A stretch of DNA of 64,000 nt from Thecaphora thlaspeos. Taxonomy: Eukaryota; Basidiomycota; Ustilaginomycetes; Urocystidales; Glomosporiaceae. The stretch spans positions 310,001 to 374,000 of the forward strand of contig UWYS01000015.1 of the NCBI GenBank assembly GCA_900291925.1, written 5' to 3'. Below are positions 12,001 through 22,885 of the stretch, in pieces. The translations under genes were made by a program, and so were the position numbers. The notes below the pieces were generated by a model. The model was not told the origin of the DNA. It saw nothing but the letters and a program-made list of their open reading frames with translations, and did no database searches. Each line of letters opens with the position of its first letter. The first letter of the stretch is position 1.

Positions 12001-13801
12001 CTCCGCCATGGTTCAGGGTGCGCATGAACTCCCAGCCCCTACGTCCGACGGCCGCTCCGAGCTGGCCGACCTGACCTAGCGCAGTCGCCATGCCTCCGCC
12101 GTGCGAGGCGTGTCCACGGCCCGTCGAGCTCCACGCGTCGTCATTGCCGCTGCCGTTGGTGGCGAGCGGTCTCGGCCTGTCGGTGGAGCCGGCATTCAGC
12201 CTGCGAGGGGGCGGCAGGGGCGTCGATGAGGATGCCCGCAGCGGTCCGAAGGCCCCGCCGACGGCAGAATCGACCCTAGTGACGTCTTCGTACGACAGGT
12301 TGGTCGTACGCGGAATGCTTGCGAGCGGCTGCTGCTCCGCCTCCTTGTCGTGCAAAGGAGGCCGTTGAAGGATTGGGACGGCCGAGTGCGGAAGTTGGTG
12401 AGACAGAGGGGCGGCGGCAGCAGCGCTCGAGCCCTGCTGGAACGCGTGCAGGACGCTCGGCTTTGGCCTCGCGGGTCTGGGAGGCACTGAGAGCGTCCTG
12501 TCAAAGTCGTCGCGGCCCGCGGGAGCGACCACTGCCGCGGACGACGAAGGCGCCGCAAAGAGATTGACGAGCCCATGACGGGCCGTGGTGCCGCCGCTAG
12601 AAGCGGCCGAGGTCTTGCCCATCATGGCGGCGTGTTTGTTGAGGAAGGGATGCGCAGAGGTGCCGGGCGACGGGCTAAGATAGCCACCGCGCCGGACCGT
12701 GGCATCGCGGGGCGAGGCTGCGTCGGTGCTGCTGTAGAACGACGGCAGCGATGCCTCGGAGGGGTTGTCGTGGTGCTGACGGAGCGCCATCGACGTCGCT
12801 GGCCGCGGCGCGTGTTGATGGTGGTGCGAGCTGGACGACGATCCGCTGCTCATCTGCTGCTGTTGATGCTGCTGGCCCATGTACTGTTCCATGGATCTTC
12901 TCCTGGGACCCGTGGCTGCGGCCGTATTGAGGCTGTAGGTCGACGAGGATGCCGAGAGGTACTCATTGGCCGAGCCTTCGACCGACGAACCGTGGCCATT
13001 GGCAGAGGCCTTTGTCGGACCAGCGCCCCCGATCGTCTCGACATAGTCGAGTTCGAGGCTGCCGGTCCCTTGGAGCTGGACCGACGGCGACGGCAGTGGC
13101 GTCGGTCGGTGGCTAGAGAGCGGCAGGCTGGCGAGCGATTCGGTGTCGATATCTCGCCGCTTTATGATCTGTACGCCGGCATCGATCATCTGCTGCTCGT
13201 GGACGAGAGGGCTTCGTACGCCGGCGCCAGACGAGCTGGCCGGGAGGTCAAGTGGAGGTCGCTGCGCCTGCACTGCCGGGCTGCTTTGCTGGAGATTGAT
13301 CGTCTTTTGCTGCGCCTGGTACCACGCCTGTGTGCCTCTGCGAGGCGAGGCTGGCCCAAGATACCTGAGCCTCGATCCGCTGCGTGGAGCAGAGGCTGGG
13401 GACGCTGCGCACGGTTCGAGCACCTCCTTGAGCTCCTCAAAGGCGGGAGAAGGATTGTTGGGCCTAGTCGAGGATCGATGGAGGATGTCAGGGCTGCCAA
13501 GGAGTGAGAGGCTTGCGGGCTTGGCCTTGCGGCTGCGTCCAAAGGCGGGCTTGGTCAGCGACGACGGCTTTGGCGGCGGCGGTGGCGGCAGCTGCGTCGT
13601 CGAGGAATTCGGCTGCGCCTGTGGCCCCGAGCGTGATGCCGACGTCGACGAAGAGAGCAGGTTGCCGACTGAGTTGCGGCGGAACCGCTTAAAGGGATCG
13701 GGGGACTTGCGACCCGACGCCGCGTAGGCAGCAGGATCCTGTCTCGGTTTCGATGTGCTGTTCGAAGGCTGGCTGCCGCCACCGCCAAAGGAGATCGGCA
13801 T
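9063..13801 (-). CDS. RhoGAP-domain protein
   Basis: Exons 13801-10973 and 10811-9063, 1525 aa. The start is the ATG at 13801 (MPISFGGGG); further upstream the frame has no ATG. Long Ser/Pro/Gln-rich N-terminal and C-terminal regions flank one RhoGAP domain, about residues 720-970: HLFGVPLRDAV, then GIYRLSG with the catalytic arginine finger at about Arg801, LKSYLRELPDSLIP, and NWYLLRELCDHL. The intron (10972-10812) interrupts the domain, and splicing joins KM to PLNNLCLVLAPTLS, restoring the family pattern. It should stimulate GTP hydrolysis on Rho/Cdc42-type GTPases in polarity or cell-wall control. No PH, PX or LIM domain is visible, so I give no orthologue name. Additional 5' exons cannot be excluded. 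Confidence 0.9.
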
Positions 13802-13808
13802 GATGCTT

Positions 13809-13889
13809 TCAGGGAGCGGAACGTCGGGAGCGCAACCAGGGCAGGGCAGCGGAGATTTGAAACTTGAGCAGCTGACTACCAAGGGGCAT
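13809..13889 (-). promoter_or_regulatory. Upstream ORF in the RhoGAP leader
   Basis: An ATG at 13889 opens a 26-codon frame that ends in TGA (13811-13809), seven bases before the RhoGAP start codon. If it lies on the mRNA it could reduce translation of the main frame. Transcript start is unknown. Confidence 0.4.
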
Positions 13890-14991
13890 GCGTGCGCGCC
13901 CTGGAGCTAGACGTGAAGCCGCACCGTGTAGGTCGCCATCCGCTTGAAGGGAGGCACGAATACTGCTGAGTCCGAGCGGGGATGTTGCTCGTCGACTTTC
14001 CAGTGAGCCACAATAAGAAAGCGAGAGCGGAGGGAGAGAGTAGCCTAGGAGCTAGCGCTTGTCAAGGGTTCCGCAAGGCCTCTCTTATCTCTCCTGGTCA
14101 ACAGGAGTGTGATAGCAGACGTGTTGTTGGCGAGCCGCTGAAGCGGATGTTGTGGATGAGAAGCGGCCCGATTCCGATGACGTCTAGGCGGTGGTCAGGC
14201 TGCGTCTGTCGTGCGAGCTGTTGTGTGGTGTACGATTAAGATTGCGTCAGAGATGAGCGGCGAAGGTCGAGACGAAAGGTTTGAGGACAATGGAAATAGA
14301 ACGATGCAAAGAAGGGTCTCCGTTTGTGGCGGGCGATTGAGCGGAGGTGCTGTCCGATTGAGTTGGAGCGAGGGGTTGACGAATGGTGATGAAGCTCCGA
14401 AAGCCGAAGGTCGCAAGGTCGAGGCGATGCCGTGCAACTCAGCACAATGAAGCCAGCCTCACCTGACCTGGTCGGATGCCCGGGTGGCGTGGAGTAATGG
14501 CGTTGACTATATAGGGACTGCGAAGCGGTGCGGTTGAATCGACGGATGCGATGGTGTGTGGCAGGTGACTGCAGCACAATAGAAGGAGCGAGGTGATCGG
14601 GGTCGAAAACGCGCAGCGATCGTTGGAGACGAAGAGGAACAATAGGGCTAGACAAAGGCGGAAGATGGCGAGTATGAGAGCAGGACGACTGGTTGTCTTT
14701 GGATGCCGTTGCTGCTGCTGCGGCGGCGGCGGCGAAAGGACTGATGGCGGACGAAAAGGAAGATGGCAGCTGGCGCTGGATGGGGGAGAGCTGGCCGTGC
14801 GGAGGGTCAGGATGATCTGCTTCCTTGCTCTATCGGTGCCTGTGGTCGACGCCTCCGTCCAGGGAGGTGTGACGGGCGGGTGGTGGTGTTGGTGCGGGGT
14901 GAGTGAGACGAGGGAGGACGCGAGGCGGAAGAGATGGAGACGTGGTGTGGCGCGGTGAGATAGGGCGTGGTCGGAAGGCGAGAAAGACAGA

Positions 14992-15040
<49 letters not shown>

Positions 15041-16974
15041 AGGAGAGACGGAGAGACGGAGAGACGGAGAGGGAAAGTTACAGGTGTGAGGTGGCACAGA
15101 CGGATGCTGCTGTTGCTGCAGCTGCCGTGTAACCTGGGGCGGTGGTGCCTGCTGCCGCTTTGCTGTCTGCCGCTTTGCTGTCTGCCGCTGCCCAGCCTCT
15201 TTGCTCGGGACTTTTTCTGGCGGCAGGGCGCTGGAGCTCGCTGCGCTTTGACCCTCCCTGTGCCAGCCGCCGTCGCTGTGCATGGCCTGGTCCAGTTGAC
15301 TCTCGTAACGTACCTCGCTCCTCCTCTCCCTTTGTCTCTCTCCACCCACAAAATGTGAATACGAGCGACACGCTGTGACCCTATCGCCCTTGCAACATCA
15401 TCGTCGTCGCTCTTCAGTACGCGCCCTCGACGCTAGGAGTCCAGGCTGCGTCGTAGCGTTCCGCAGGCGCGCACAATCAGCCGGTATGCGCACAGGGGAG
15501 GGCTGGTCAGACAGGCAGAGGCACGCAGCTATTAATACAGTCGTGAGTGTATCCCAGCTGTACAATAGCAAGGTACAACAGACATTTGAGTAGTCACCGT
15601 CTTCATTTGCTGCTTGCTGTGAGTGCTTATGTAGCACAGCGTCCGCCTTGACCTGCTTGCACGCTTGCGCTTGCTTGTTTCCTAACTACTACGGTTGAGC
15701 GCTTGCGGTTGACGGCGATCCCGACTCGGCTGTCTGCATCCCGGCCCTTGCTTGCTTGGCCTAGGGGGACGCGAGGCTGGGCTTGGCTAGGCCTTGCTGC
15801 CACGACGATCCGCCGCCGCAAGAGCAGGAAGGCATACATAGTTACAGTGCACCGGAGTTGCGGAGCAGCCGACAAGCCTCAAAGAGCCGGCGCCAAGCGC
15901 TGGCTGGTGCCTCGCAACCGGCAGCGGCCAACCCACCTGCTTCCCGGGGATCGGACTAGAGTTACGCCCCCATCTGCACGCCAACGCTCCGCTTCCTGAT
16001 GGTGGGGCAAGCCCCACTTCTGCTCGGCCGGATGGCTCGGCAGAAGGCAGCGTCAATTGCAAGAGATCTTGGACCCTCCAGGTAACTTATCGGCTGTGAC
16101 CTCCAGACGGCTGCGGTGGCCCTCTTTCTCTCTTCCTCGCGCTCGAGACGGCGGCATCCGTCGCTTCGCCGTGCCATCGCAGCTCACCGGCACGATCCCA
16201 CCCATTATACGATTCTCGAAGAGACCCTTGCCTCTGTGTCCACTCGTCCTCGTGGCAGCGGAGGAGGTGATCATTGTATAAAATACTGATCTTGAACGTC
16301 ATCCCACTCGAGAGACTGCCTCGATCCATACCCCGCTTGAGAGGGTGTCTCGACTCGGGTAGGGTCAGGAGTCAGCGGGTGTTGGGCAGCCGGAGCCAGC
16401 CTAGGTCACAGCCCGATAAAGTGCTTGCCTCGCGTTCTTTCCGGGCCCGCCGACGTTGGCGCCGCTCCATCGGCTCTTCCGCGGGATCCGCTGCCCGCTG
16501 CGGAAGCATCGATGGCCGAGGGCGGCGTGATGACTCTCGGAGAAGCCGATAGAGATCGTGACACTCTCTCAGGCCCAGAAGCACAGTGGCGGCGTCTAAC
16601 AGAGGTACAAAATATTGCTTGCCAGAACAGCGCGAGAGAGGGAAAAGGAGGGGCGAGAAAGAGGATCACGCCGAGCCAGGCGGAAGCGAGGCAGGCGGAG
16701 AGGCCTGCACGTGCTCCTCATTTCGCGTTTGGAGGTGTTGGTCCAAAGCGGGCGGGCCCGGTGCACCTGCCGCACCGGCTTTTTGGTGTTGTGGAGGAGG
16801 CAGGTGGGGCGGGTCGCCTCCTCCTCATCAGGCACCATCACACCATCACACCACCTCATCGTCACCTCCATCCTTTAGACACGTCGGACCATAACCGTCT
16901 TCGGAAGCATCTCAACCCAACGTCCCCTGGATTGTACCGCGAGCACGAACACGGCCTTCCTACTCCCGACGGCC
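13890..16974. other. About 3 kb without a recognisable gene
   Basis: Several open frames exist but none shows a recognisable domain, and they follow simple repeats. The stretch holds an (AG)21 tract with a neighbouring GAGAGACG repeat, a TGCCGCTTTGCTGTC tandem (about 15150-15190), and pyrimidine/CA-rich sequence before the GPC1 start. It probably contains the promoters of the divergently transcribed RhoGAP gene (-) and GPC1 (+). Confidence 0.5.
14995..15068. repeat. (AG)21 microsatellite plus GAGAGACG repeats
   Basis: An uninterrupted AG dinucleotide run spans 14995-15036, followed by three copies of an 8-base GAGAGACG-type unit to about 15068. Confidence 0.9.
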
Positions 16975-19900
16975 ATGACCGACATCCCAGCGCCCTCAGT
17001 CTCGCCCTCGTCAGAAGGAGCGGACAACAGCGACCTTGACCCGCTCTTTTCGCAGCCTCCCACCCCGGGCCGGCCCAGCCTCTCTCGCGCCAACAGTATC
17101 AGCTCGGATGGAGGCAGTCTGGACGGCGTCGATCTGCTCGGCGGCGGCACGGGCGTCGGTCTGCCTCTGGCCGGTGAGTCAAGTCACGCAGAGGCGGAGC
17201 GAACAGCGCGCGCGCCGCAACGATTATTGACCACAGCGCCATCTTCGACCCATTTTCCCTCATCAGAAATTCTTGACACCTTTCTGTCCGCACGCATCGA
17301 CCTGGCGAACCGAAGATGGAGCCGCTTCTCCGGCGACATGAAGCTTAAGGCGAGGCGCAGAAAGGAAGATCTCGTTCGGAGGGCCAGGGACAAAAAGGAG
17401 CTCAAGCAGATGGAGGACGAGGTAAAGACGATGCGGAGGAGGGTGAGCATTGGCACGGTCTAGTCCAGATTCTGGCCTCACTTCTACCCTCGCTATCTTG
17501 AAGGCAGCTGACCGAATAATTCCTCTTTTGGTTCCCGCTACCATCCGATCTCCGCCTTCAGGTCTCGTCCAGGATCAACAACCTCCAGCAGAAATGGCAA
17601 GATGCCAAGGTGGTGCGCCTGCGCGACAAGATCTCGTTCGTCGTTGGCGTGCTCAACCTCGTCCTCAGTGAGTTAGCCTCTTGTGCCGACTCGCTTGCTC
17701 GCCTTGTCGTACGACGGACATCTGAGTGTTACACGCCGTGGCGATCTCCCTTTCCCCTCTTCAGGCTCGCTCTGCTTTGCTTTCCGGCCTGAGCTTCTCC
17801 CTTCACTCTACTCTATCCTTGCTCTCTACTTCCTTCCCCTGAGGATCTACACGTGAGTGAAACGGGCCCTTGCAGTCTGTCCCCTTCGCCAAATGTACCT
17901 TTCTTCTCGAGCTACAGTGTTGATCCTTGCCCTGACTTGACCTTTCGCTATGACTTCGCAGATACACCTCCAAGAAATGGGTGAGCACGCGTACTGGCCT
18001 CTCGCTCACTTGGCGTCAGTGCATGGACAGGACAGATCCGACTGACCTCAGCCGTCTCTCCTTCTCCACCTCTTCTTTCCATCGCTCAAAAGCACTACTT
18101 CCTCTTTGACTTCTGCTGTGCGTTGATGAGAGAGAGCCCGCTGTCACGGTATTCCCGTGCGACTACGTAGCTTGGACGAGAGTTGGCCTCTCAGACATCC
18201 TTTTCCTCCTCCTCCTCCTCCTCCTCCACCTCCTCTTCTATTGCGTTGCCGTATGCAGACTTTTTAAAGTAAGGGATCGAAAATCGATGGCCGACAAACG
18301 ACTCTAGCCACCGAAGCTCGCGCTGACATCCTCGCTGATCCCTCCGCCGACCGCTCGCTTTCTTCCAGCTTCGCAAACCTGGTATGTTGTCTTGGACCCG
18401 CTTGTCTCTCCTACTTCCCTTACACTCTCGGCGACGGTGCTGACGAGGCGTCCCCACGTACGCTCTCTTCCCACAGCTCTTCATCTGGGTCTTCCCAGAC
18501 AACAAATTCCTGTTCACAGTGTGAGCCTCTCTCAATCTGCCGACAGCAGCATACAAGGGCTCCCGGGGACTTGACTGATCCCTGTCTTCTCGATTACGCT
18601 TGATATCGCGCCGACAGTTGTTACTGCGCCGCCCATGGCCCGCTGGCGTTTTCTGTGGCAACGTGGCGCAATTCGCTGGTGTTCCACAGCCTCGAGAAGG
18701 TGAGAGTGGTCTGTCCCCTCGACTTATACCCTTCCCGGGACCGCGCGGACTGGTCTTTGAACTGACCGCCGCGCCACACTACCTCCCTACGGCCTCCCGG
18801 TCGATCCAGATGACTTCAGTGAGTTTGTCGCGGCCTGTTCCTTTTGTGAGGGCAGGGCTGATCGTCTGTCCGTCTTCAAACTGCACAAAACGATGTTGCC
18901 GTCGCTATGGACGAACAGCTCTTCATCCACCTCTACCGTGAGTGGTTCTGTCCGAGAGAGAAAAGGTAGCCGTGGCTGTACGACCTGTAGCTGACCAATG
19001 CTTCACCTCATGCCTCTCCTGATGCCTTCAATGCACAGCGCCGTTCGTCTTCACGACGCTGGTCCACTTTGCCCCGCGAGATGCGGCCCAGGAGCGCTAC
19101 CCGGCGCTCAAGGGGCTCGACCGCCTCGACGGCTATACATCATTCTGGTTTGTCAGTATCGTCTCTGACGCCGCGCCGCGCCAGTTCTGTGACTCGAATC
19201 GAACGGCGGACTTACCCCTTCTCTCCCGCTCCCTCCCTCTGTCCCTTTCAAAATCAGAACGTGTCGATCTACCTGGCCTGGCAGCTGATCTACTACGAGC
19301 TGATCGTGATCCGCAAGAAGCAAAAGATCGAGGCGGGCGAGCGGATCAACTCGTACTCTACCATGTCACAGGGCAAGGGCGCGGTCGCCAATCTGCTGGG
19401 CAAGGCTTCGCCCAAGAAGAGGGAGCCGGCCTTCATGCGTGAGTGCGGTCATGAGCCTTCCCGTCCCTCGTCGAGCAGCGTGTACTGACTCAAAGTGGCT
19501 ACCCCTAAACCCCTTCCACCATCCACGCCCGCCAGTGCTGCAATTTGTCTACACGATCCTGACGACAGTGAGTACGCTTCGGCTCTGCTTTGGGGGCCCA
19601 TGTCAATTGCGATCGAGCTGCGGAGCTGACCGCGACCATTTTCCCGGTTCCACCACCCGCACGATCGATACGCAGCTGCCGGCCCCGCTGATCCTCTTCC
19701 CATCGGCGAAGGCCTCGGCGGTTTTCTTGTGAGCAGACAGGCCGACGGGACCAGCTGTGACGGAGTTCTCCGACGGTCATCGCGTACTGACGAACGAGTA
19801 CGACTGGCCCTGCTTTGTTTGTCGACTAGCATCGGCATCCTGACGATTTCCGTGTGGAACGGAGCGTCCTACTACGTACGTTCCTGCCCTTGGCCCCTTG

Positions 19901-20174
19901 CAACGGCCGACAAGAGGCCACCCCCATCACCCGTGCACAGCCACTTACACACCCCATTCGCCTCATTCCCTCTATTCTCATGGTGCTGTCCATTGCTGCA
20001 ACACAGGTGGAGGTGTTTGGTCGCCGCTTTGAAAAGGAGCTGATGGCGCTGCGCCGCGAGGTGGAGATGATGAGGTCGACCGAGCAGGCCGTCGACAGCG
20101 CGCTCAACGGCGGGCCGCAGCAGCAACAGCAGCTTCAGGACGCAGACGGCGGAGACGACAAGAAAGCCGTCTAA
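16975..20174 (+). CDS. GPC1: Glycerophosphocholine acyltransferase Gpc1 (DUF2838 family), 18 exons
   Basis: Rebuilt from splice signals and family pattern; 460 aa. Exons: 16975-17173, 17267-17442, 17562-17667, 17765-17852, 17962-17980, 18093-18117, 18259-18268, 18369-18381, 18477-18520, 18618-18699, 18810-18818, 18919-18937, 19039-19151, 19258-19438, 19536-19567, 19676-19728, 19830-19875, 20007-20174. All phases match. Diagnostic stretches are VRLRDKISFVVGVLNLVLS, KKWHYFLFDFCYFLNFANL, CAAHGPLAF, WRNSLVFHSLEKMTSLFIH, FNVSIYLAWQLIYYELI and SVWNGASYYVEVFGRRFEKEL, ending in a polar Gln-rich tail. The protein is polytopic and in yeast acylates glycerophosphocholine to lysophosphatidylcholine (PC remodelling). 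Donor 19152 is GTCAGT, the others GTGAG/GTA/GTGCG. Intron 1 is 93 bases and stop-free, so retention would keep the frame. Confidence 0.92.
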
Positions 20175-20496
20175 GCGACTTGAGCGTGGTGGATCGTCCG
20201 TCATTAGAGGATTCGAGCGCGAGAGCAGCGGTGTAGTGGAGCGATGATAGACGGTGACAAGACAATGCCGTGTATACAGAGTGTAGAAGGAAGCGTAAAG
20301 CCGAGCGAAAGGCGTGCCGCGCCATGCGTGCGTGCAGCGGTGTGGGGCCAGGACCCGCCTCCCGAGAAATCGTTAAAGTTAGCCATAATTTCCGGAGAGC
20401 GCAGCACGTGAGCGGGGCGACTCACGTGCTCACCACACTACCCATTCTACCCACTCCTTCGCCACCATCCCATCCCTGCGCCACCACACCACTTCT
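20175..20496. other. Intergenic GPC1 / RNase P subunit
   Basis: Tandem (head-to-tail) spacer with GPC1 3' end and a CA/CCA-rich leader. An inverted CACGTGAGC...ACTCACGTG pair lies at about 20405-20430. Confidence 0.5.
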
Positions 20497-22050
20497 ATGC
20501 CTCCGAAAGCCAGCACCTCTTCGTCAAAGAGCGGAGGCTCTGGGCCCTCGAAACGAGGTCCGGGCAAGACCAAGGGCGGCCCCTCGGCACCTAAGGCCCT
20601 GACTTGGATCCTCCCGCGCTCGATCCCTCAGCCGGAACACAACCACACCCTCTCGCACCTCGTCCAAGTATCGAGCTACTTTTCCTTTCTCGCCTCACTC
20701 ATCGCCTCGTCTTCCACCTCATCCTCATCCTCATCTTCTATCCCGTCTACAAGTGACGAAGCAACGAAGCGCCAACAACGTCGTAAAGCAGCGCTACAAT
20801 CCCTCTCGTCGCGGTACAGTCGCGATACGCTTAGCCTTTCTCGAAAGGCGGTGCTGCGACTGGACGTTGATGTCAAGAGGGGGATATGTAGATGTGGTCT
20901 CGTGAGGATGGGTATGGGCTGGAAGTGTAAGCGTAACGGACCACATGGTAAAGTGGTGATGCAGAGGTGTATTTGCGGAAGTAGGAAGAGGTGGCCAGCA
21001 AAGAGGGCGTGGCCCACCGACGAGATGGTCGAGGAGGTGCGGCAGAAGTGCAAGCAGATGGTGTCGGTGCAGGTCGAAGGGAAGGATAAAGGAAAGCACA
21101 AAATGACGTCAATGTCCGGAGCCAAGAAGGGACAGTCCACGGTCGAATCTACACCCTCATCGACGGCGACAACGACAGTGGAGACGATACCGCAGCCCAC
21201 ACCCACCGCCATGGGCAAGCGGAAGCGCTCAACACCTTCCAGTACCGGCCCATCAGCCTCTTTCGGACCATCCAAATCGACCAAGCCGTGTCTCCATCAG
21301 GCTCGCCCCGATACCCACGCTGCCCACGCCGGTGCAAAGGAACCCAACGCCGACCTCTCCACTCCACGCCGCAAGTTGATCCTGCGCAAGCAAGCCGAAG
21401 CATCGGTCGGACGTCGACTGTCGCAGCGTCAACGTCGAAAACAAGCCAAACTCTACCATCTGGAAGCGCAAGCAATAGTGAAGAAGAGTAACAAAACAGA
21501 TAGGTGGGTGAATGAATTCAACGAAAGGCGGCAGATGAGAATGTCGAGGAGGGAATTCGCCAGGATCTTGGCACTGCACCGAGCAGAGGGGGGTAGAGAG
21601 GGACAGACCCACCCGTCGCGACAAAGAGAGGGAGAGAGACCGAAAAGGCCAAAGGAGAGGATGAGCAGGAAGGCGAGGAAAGTCGAGAGGGCCGAAAGGA
21701 TCGCAAGGCGGGAAGCCAAGCTCGTCCCCAACCCGGGCGAGACGAAGACGACCACCGAAACCAACACTACGAGCCGCATCGTCAGCGGTGCCTCTGCGCA
21801 TCTCAAACCTTCCACACCCGCCCTACCGCCTTATGCGCAACGCGTGGAGGGAAGCGGATGGGATCGTCCGGTCGTCTCACTTCGACAGGCGGCTCAGCGC
21901 GACTTCCAGCAGCAGGTCGTTCAAGACGACACGGCCAACTTCGCGCTTCACGCAGCGCACTTCTACGAATCAGCGACGAGGATGCGCGGTGGACACGTCG
22001 TCGTACACGGTATCGGCAAGGGAGGCGCTATAGGTTCGCACCAGGGATGA
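20497..22050 (+). CDS. Probable RNase P/MRP protein subunit (Rpr2/Rpp21/Snm1 family)
   Basis: Single exon, 517 aa. The conserved part is near residues 105-170: LSRKAVLRLDVDVKRG, then a CRCG pair, MGWKCKRN, and CICGSRKRWP. This spacing of cysteine pairs and the basic run after the second pair fit the zinc ribbon of Rpr2/Rpp21/Snm1 proteins, which sit on the RNA of RNase P (tRNA 5' processing) or RNase MRP (rRNA processing). The rest is unlike the family: these proteins are usually 120-250 aa, while this one has a long basic C-terminus rich in Lys/Arg/Ser/Thr. Which of the two complexes it joins cannot be decided from the sequence. Confidence 0.65.
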   Translation: MPPKASTSSSKSGGSGPSKRGPGKTKGGPSAPKALTWILPRSIPQPEHNHTLSHLVQVSSYFSFLASLIASSSTSSSSSSSIPSTSDEATKRQQRRKAALQSLSSRYSRDTLSLSRKAVLRLDVDVKRGICRCGLVRMGMGWKCKRNGPHGKVVMQRCICGSRKRWPAKRAWPTDEMVEEVRQKCKQMVSVQVEGKDKGKHKMTSMSGAKKGQSTVESTPSSTATTTVETIPQPTPTAMGKRKRSTPSSTGPSASFGPSKSTKPCLHQARPDTHAAHAGAKEPNADLSTPRRKLILRKQAEASVGRRLSQRQRRKQAKLYHLEAQAIVKKSNKTDRWVNEFNERRQMRMSRREFARILALHRAEGGREGQTHPSRQREGERPKRPKERMSRKARKVERAERIARREAKLVPNPGETKTTTETNTTSRIVSGASAHLKPSTPALPPYAQRVEGSGWDRPVVSLRQAAQRDFQQQVVQDDTANFALHAAHFYESATRMRGGHVVVHGIGKGGAIGSHQG

Positions 22051-22366
22051 CAAGGGGCTACCGAGAACAATGCATTGATGACGGTTGGCCAACGGGACAG
22101 GACAAATGATGATGTGCGGTGGAGCAGGGAAGAGGCATACCTAATGGGAAGGAAAGATGCAGAAACGAAGCCGAATGGAGCATGATACAGATAGGGATGG
22201 AAGGGCGGGAGAAGAACGTTCATATGCCCTCTTTAAAGCCCTAGCGTCCTCGATGGAGAAGCGGGTCAGAAGCGAGCCGGCAAGCGAGCGAAACCTCAGG
22301 CCAAATCGAAGGCGAATAAAGCATAAAGCCGAACCAGATCGACCAGATCGCCATCCCACTACGGCA
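22051..22366. other. Intergenic, convergent
   Basis: Spacer between the RNase P subunit gene and the FAD-oxidase fragment. Nothing recognisable. Confidence 0.5.
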
Positions 22367-22885
22367 TTAGGCGTGCGCCAATCCCTGCGGGAAGTCGAGG
22401 AGGGTGTTAGGATCGTACTTTGCCTTGAGGGACTTTAACCTGGCCAGAGCGTCACCGTAGTACATGCTAGGCCAGTGTGAGAGTCTAGCATCGACATAGT
22501 TGACGTAAGCTCCCCATCGTGCGGACGGGTTGAAGTTCTGCATGGTGGCAACTAGACTGTCGAATGCCGAATGGACTCGATCCTGTTGTCCCCTATCGTT
22601 GTGCAGTGGGAAGTCGTAGCTGTAGAACTGCGAGATGAACGTCGCTTTGTGCGCGTTGAAGGAAGAAGGTTGTTGCGTCCCGAGCGTGGCCGGGTAGGTG
22701 AGGGGACCTAGGAAGTCAAAGGAGATGCTGTTTCTTGACCCTTCGAGACCGGCGATGTCGTCCAGCTGCTGGATGAGCGTCAGAGCGGTATTGTGTGTGA
22801 ACTCAGCACCGGAAGAGGGCGTGACGAGCGACTTGGCGTAGAACTGTTCGTGGTTCTGACTGGGCTCGATGGGCGGAGATCGGGG
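22367..22885 (-). pseudogene. C-terminal fragment of a berberine-bridge-type FAD-linked oxidase
   Basis: The minus frame is open from 22885 to TAA 22369-22367, about 172 codons. It reads NHEQFYAKSLVTPSS, then a substrate-domain stretch, and ends with the BBE signature ARWGAYVNYVDARLSHWP, YYGDALARLKSLKAKYDP and DFPQGLAHA. The family covalently binds FAD through an N-terminal PCMH domain and oxidises sugars, alcohols or alkaloids, usually secreted, about 450-550 aa. Here the N-terminal two thirds are absent: an in-frame TAG stands at 22888-22886, and no GGGHS-type FAD motif was seen in the 1.4 kb beyond. The TAG could also be a splice acceptor (CTATAG), so an exon further away cannot be ruled out. 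I call it a truncated relic. Confidence 0.7.

Noticed and set aside
14903..15358. Open frame with Glu-Arg repeats
   Set aside because: It is the translation of the AG microsatellite and flanks, not a protein family.
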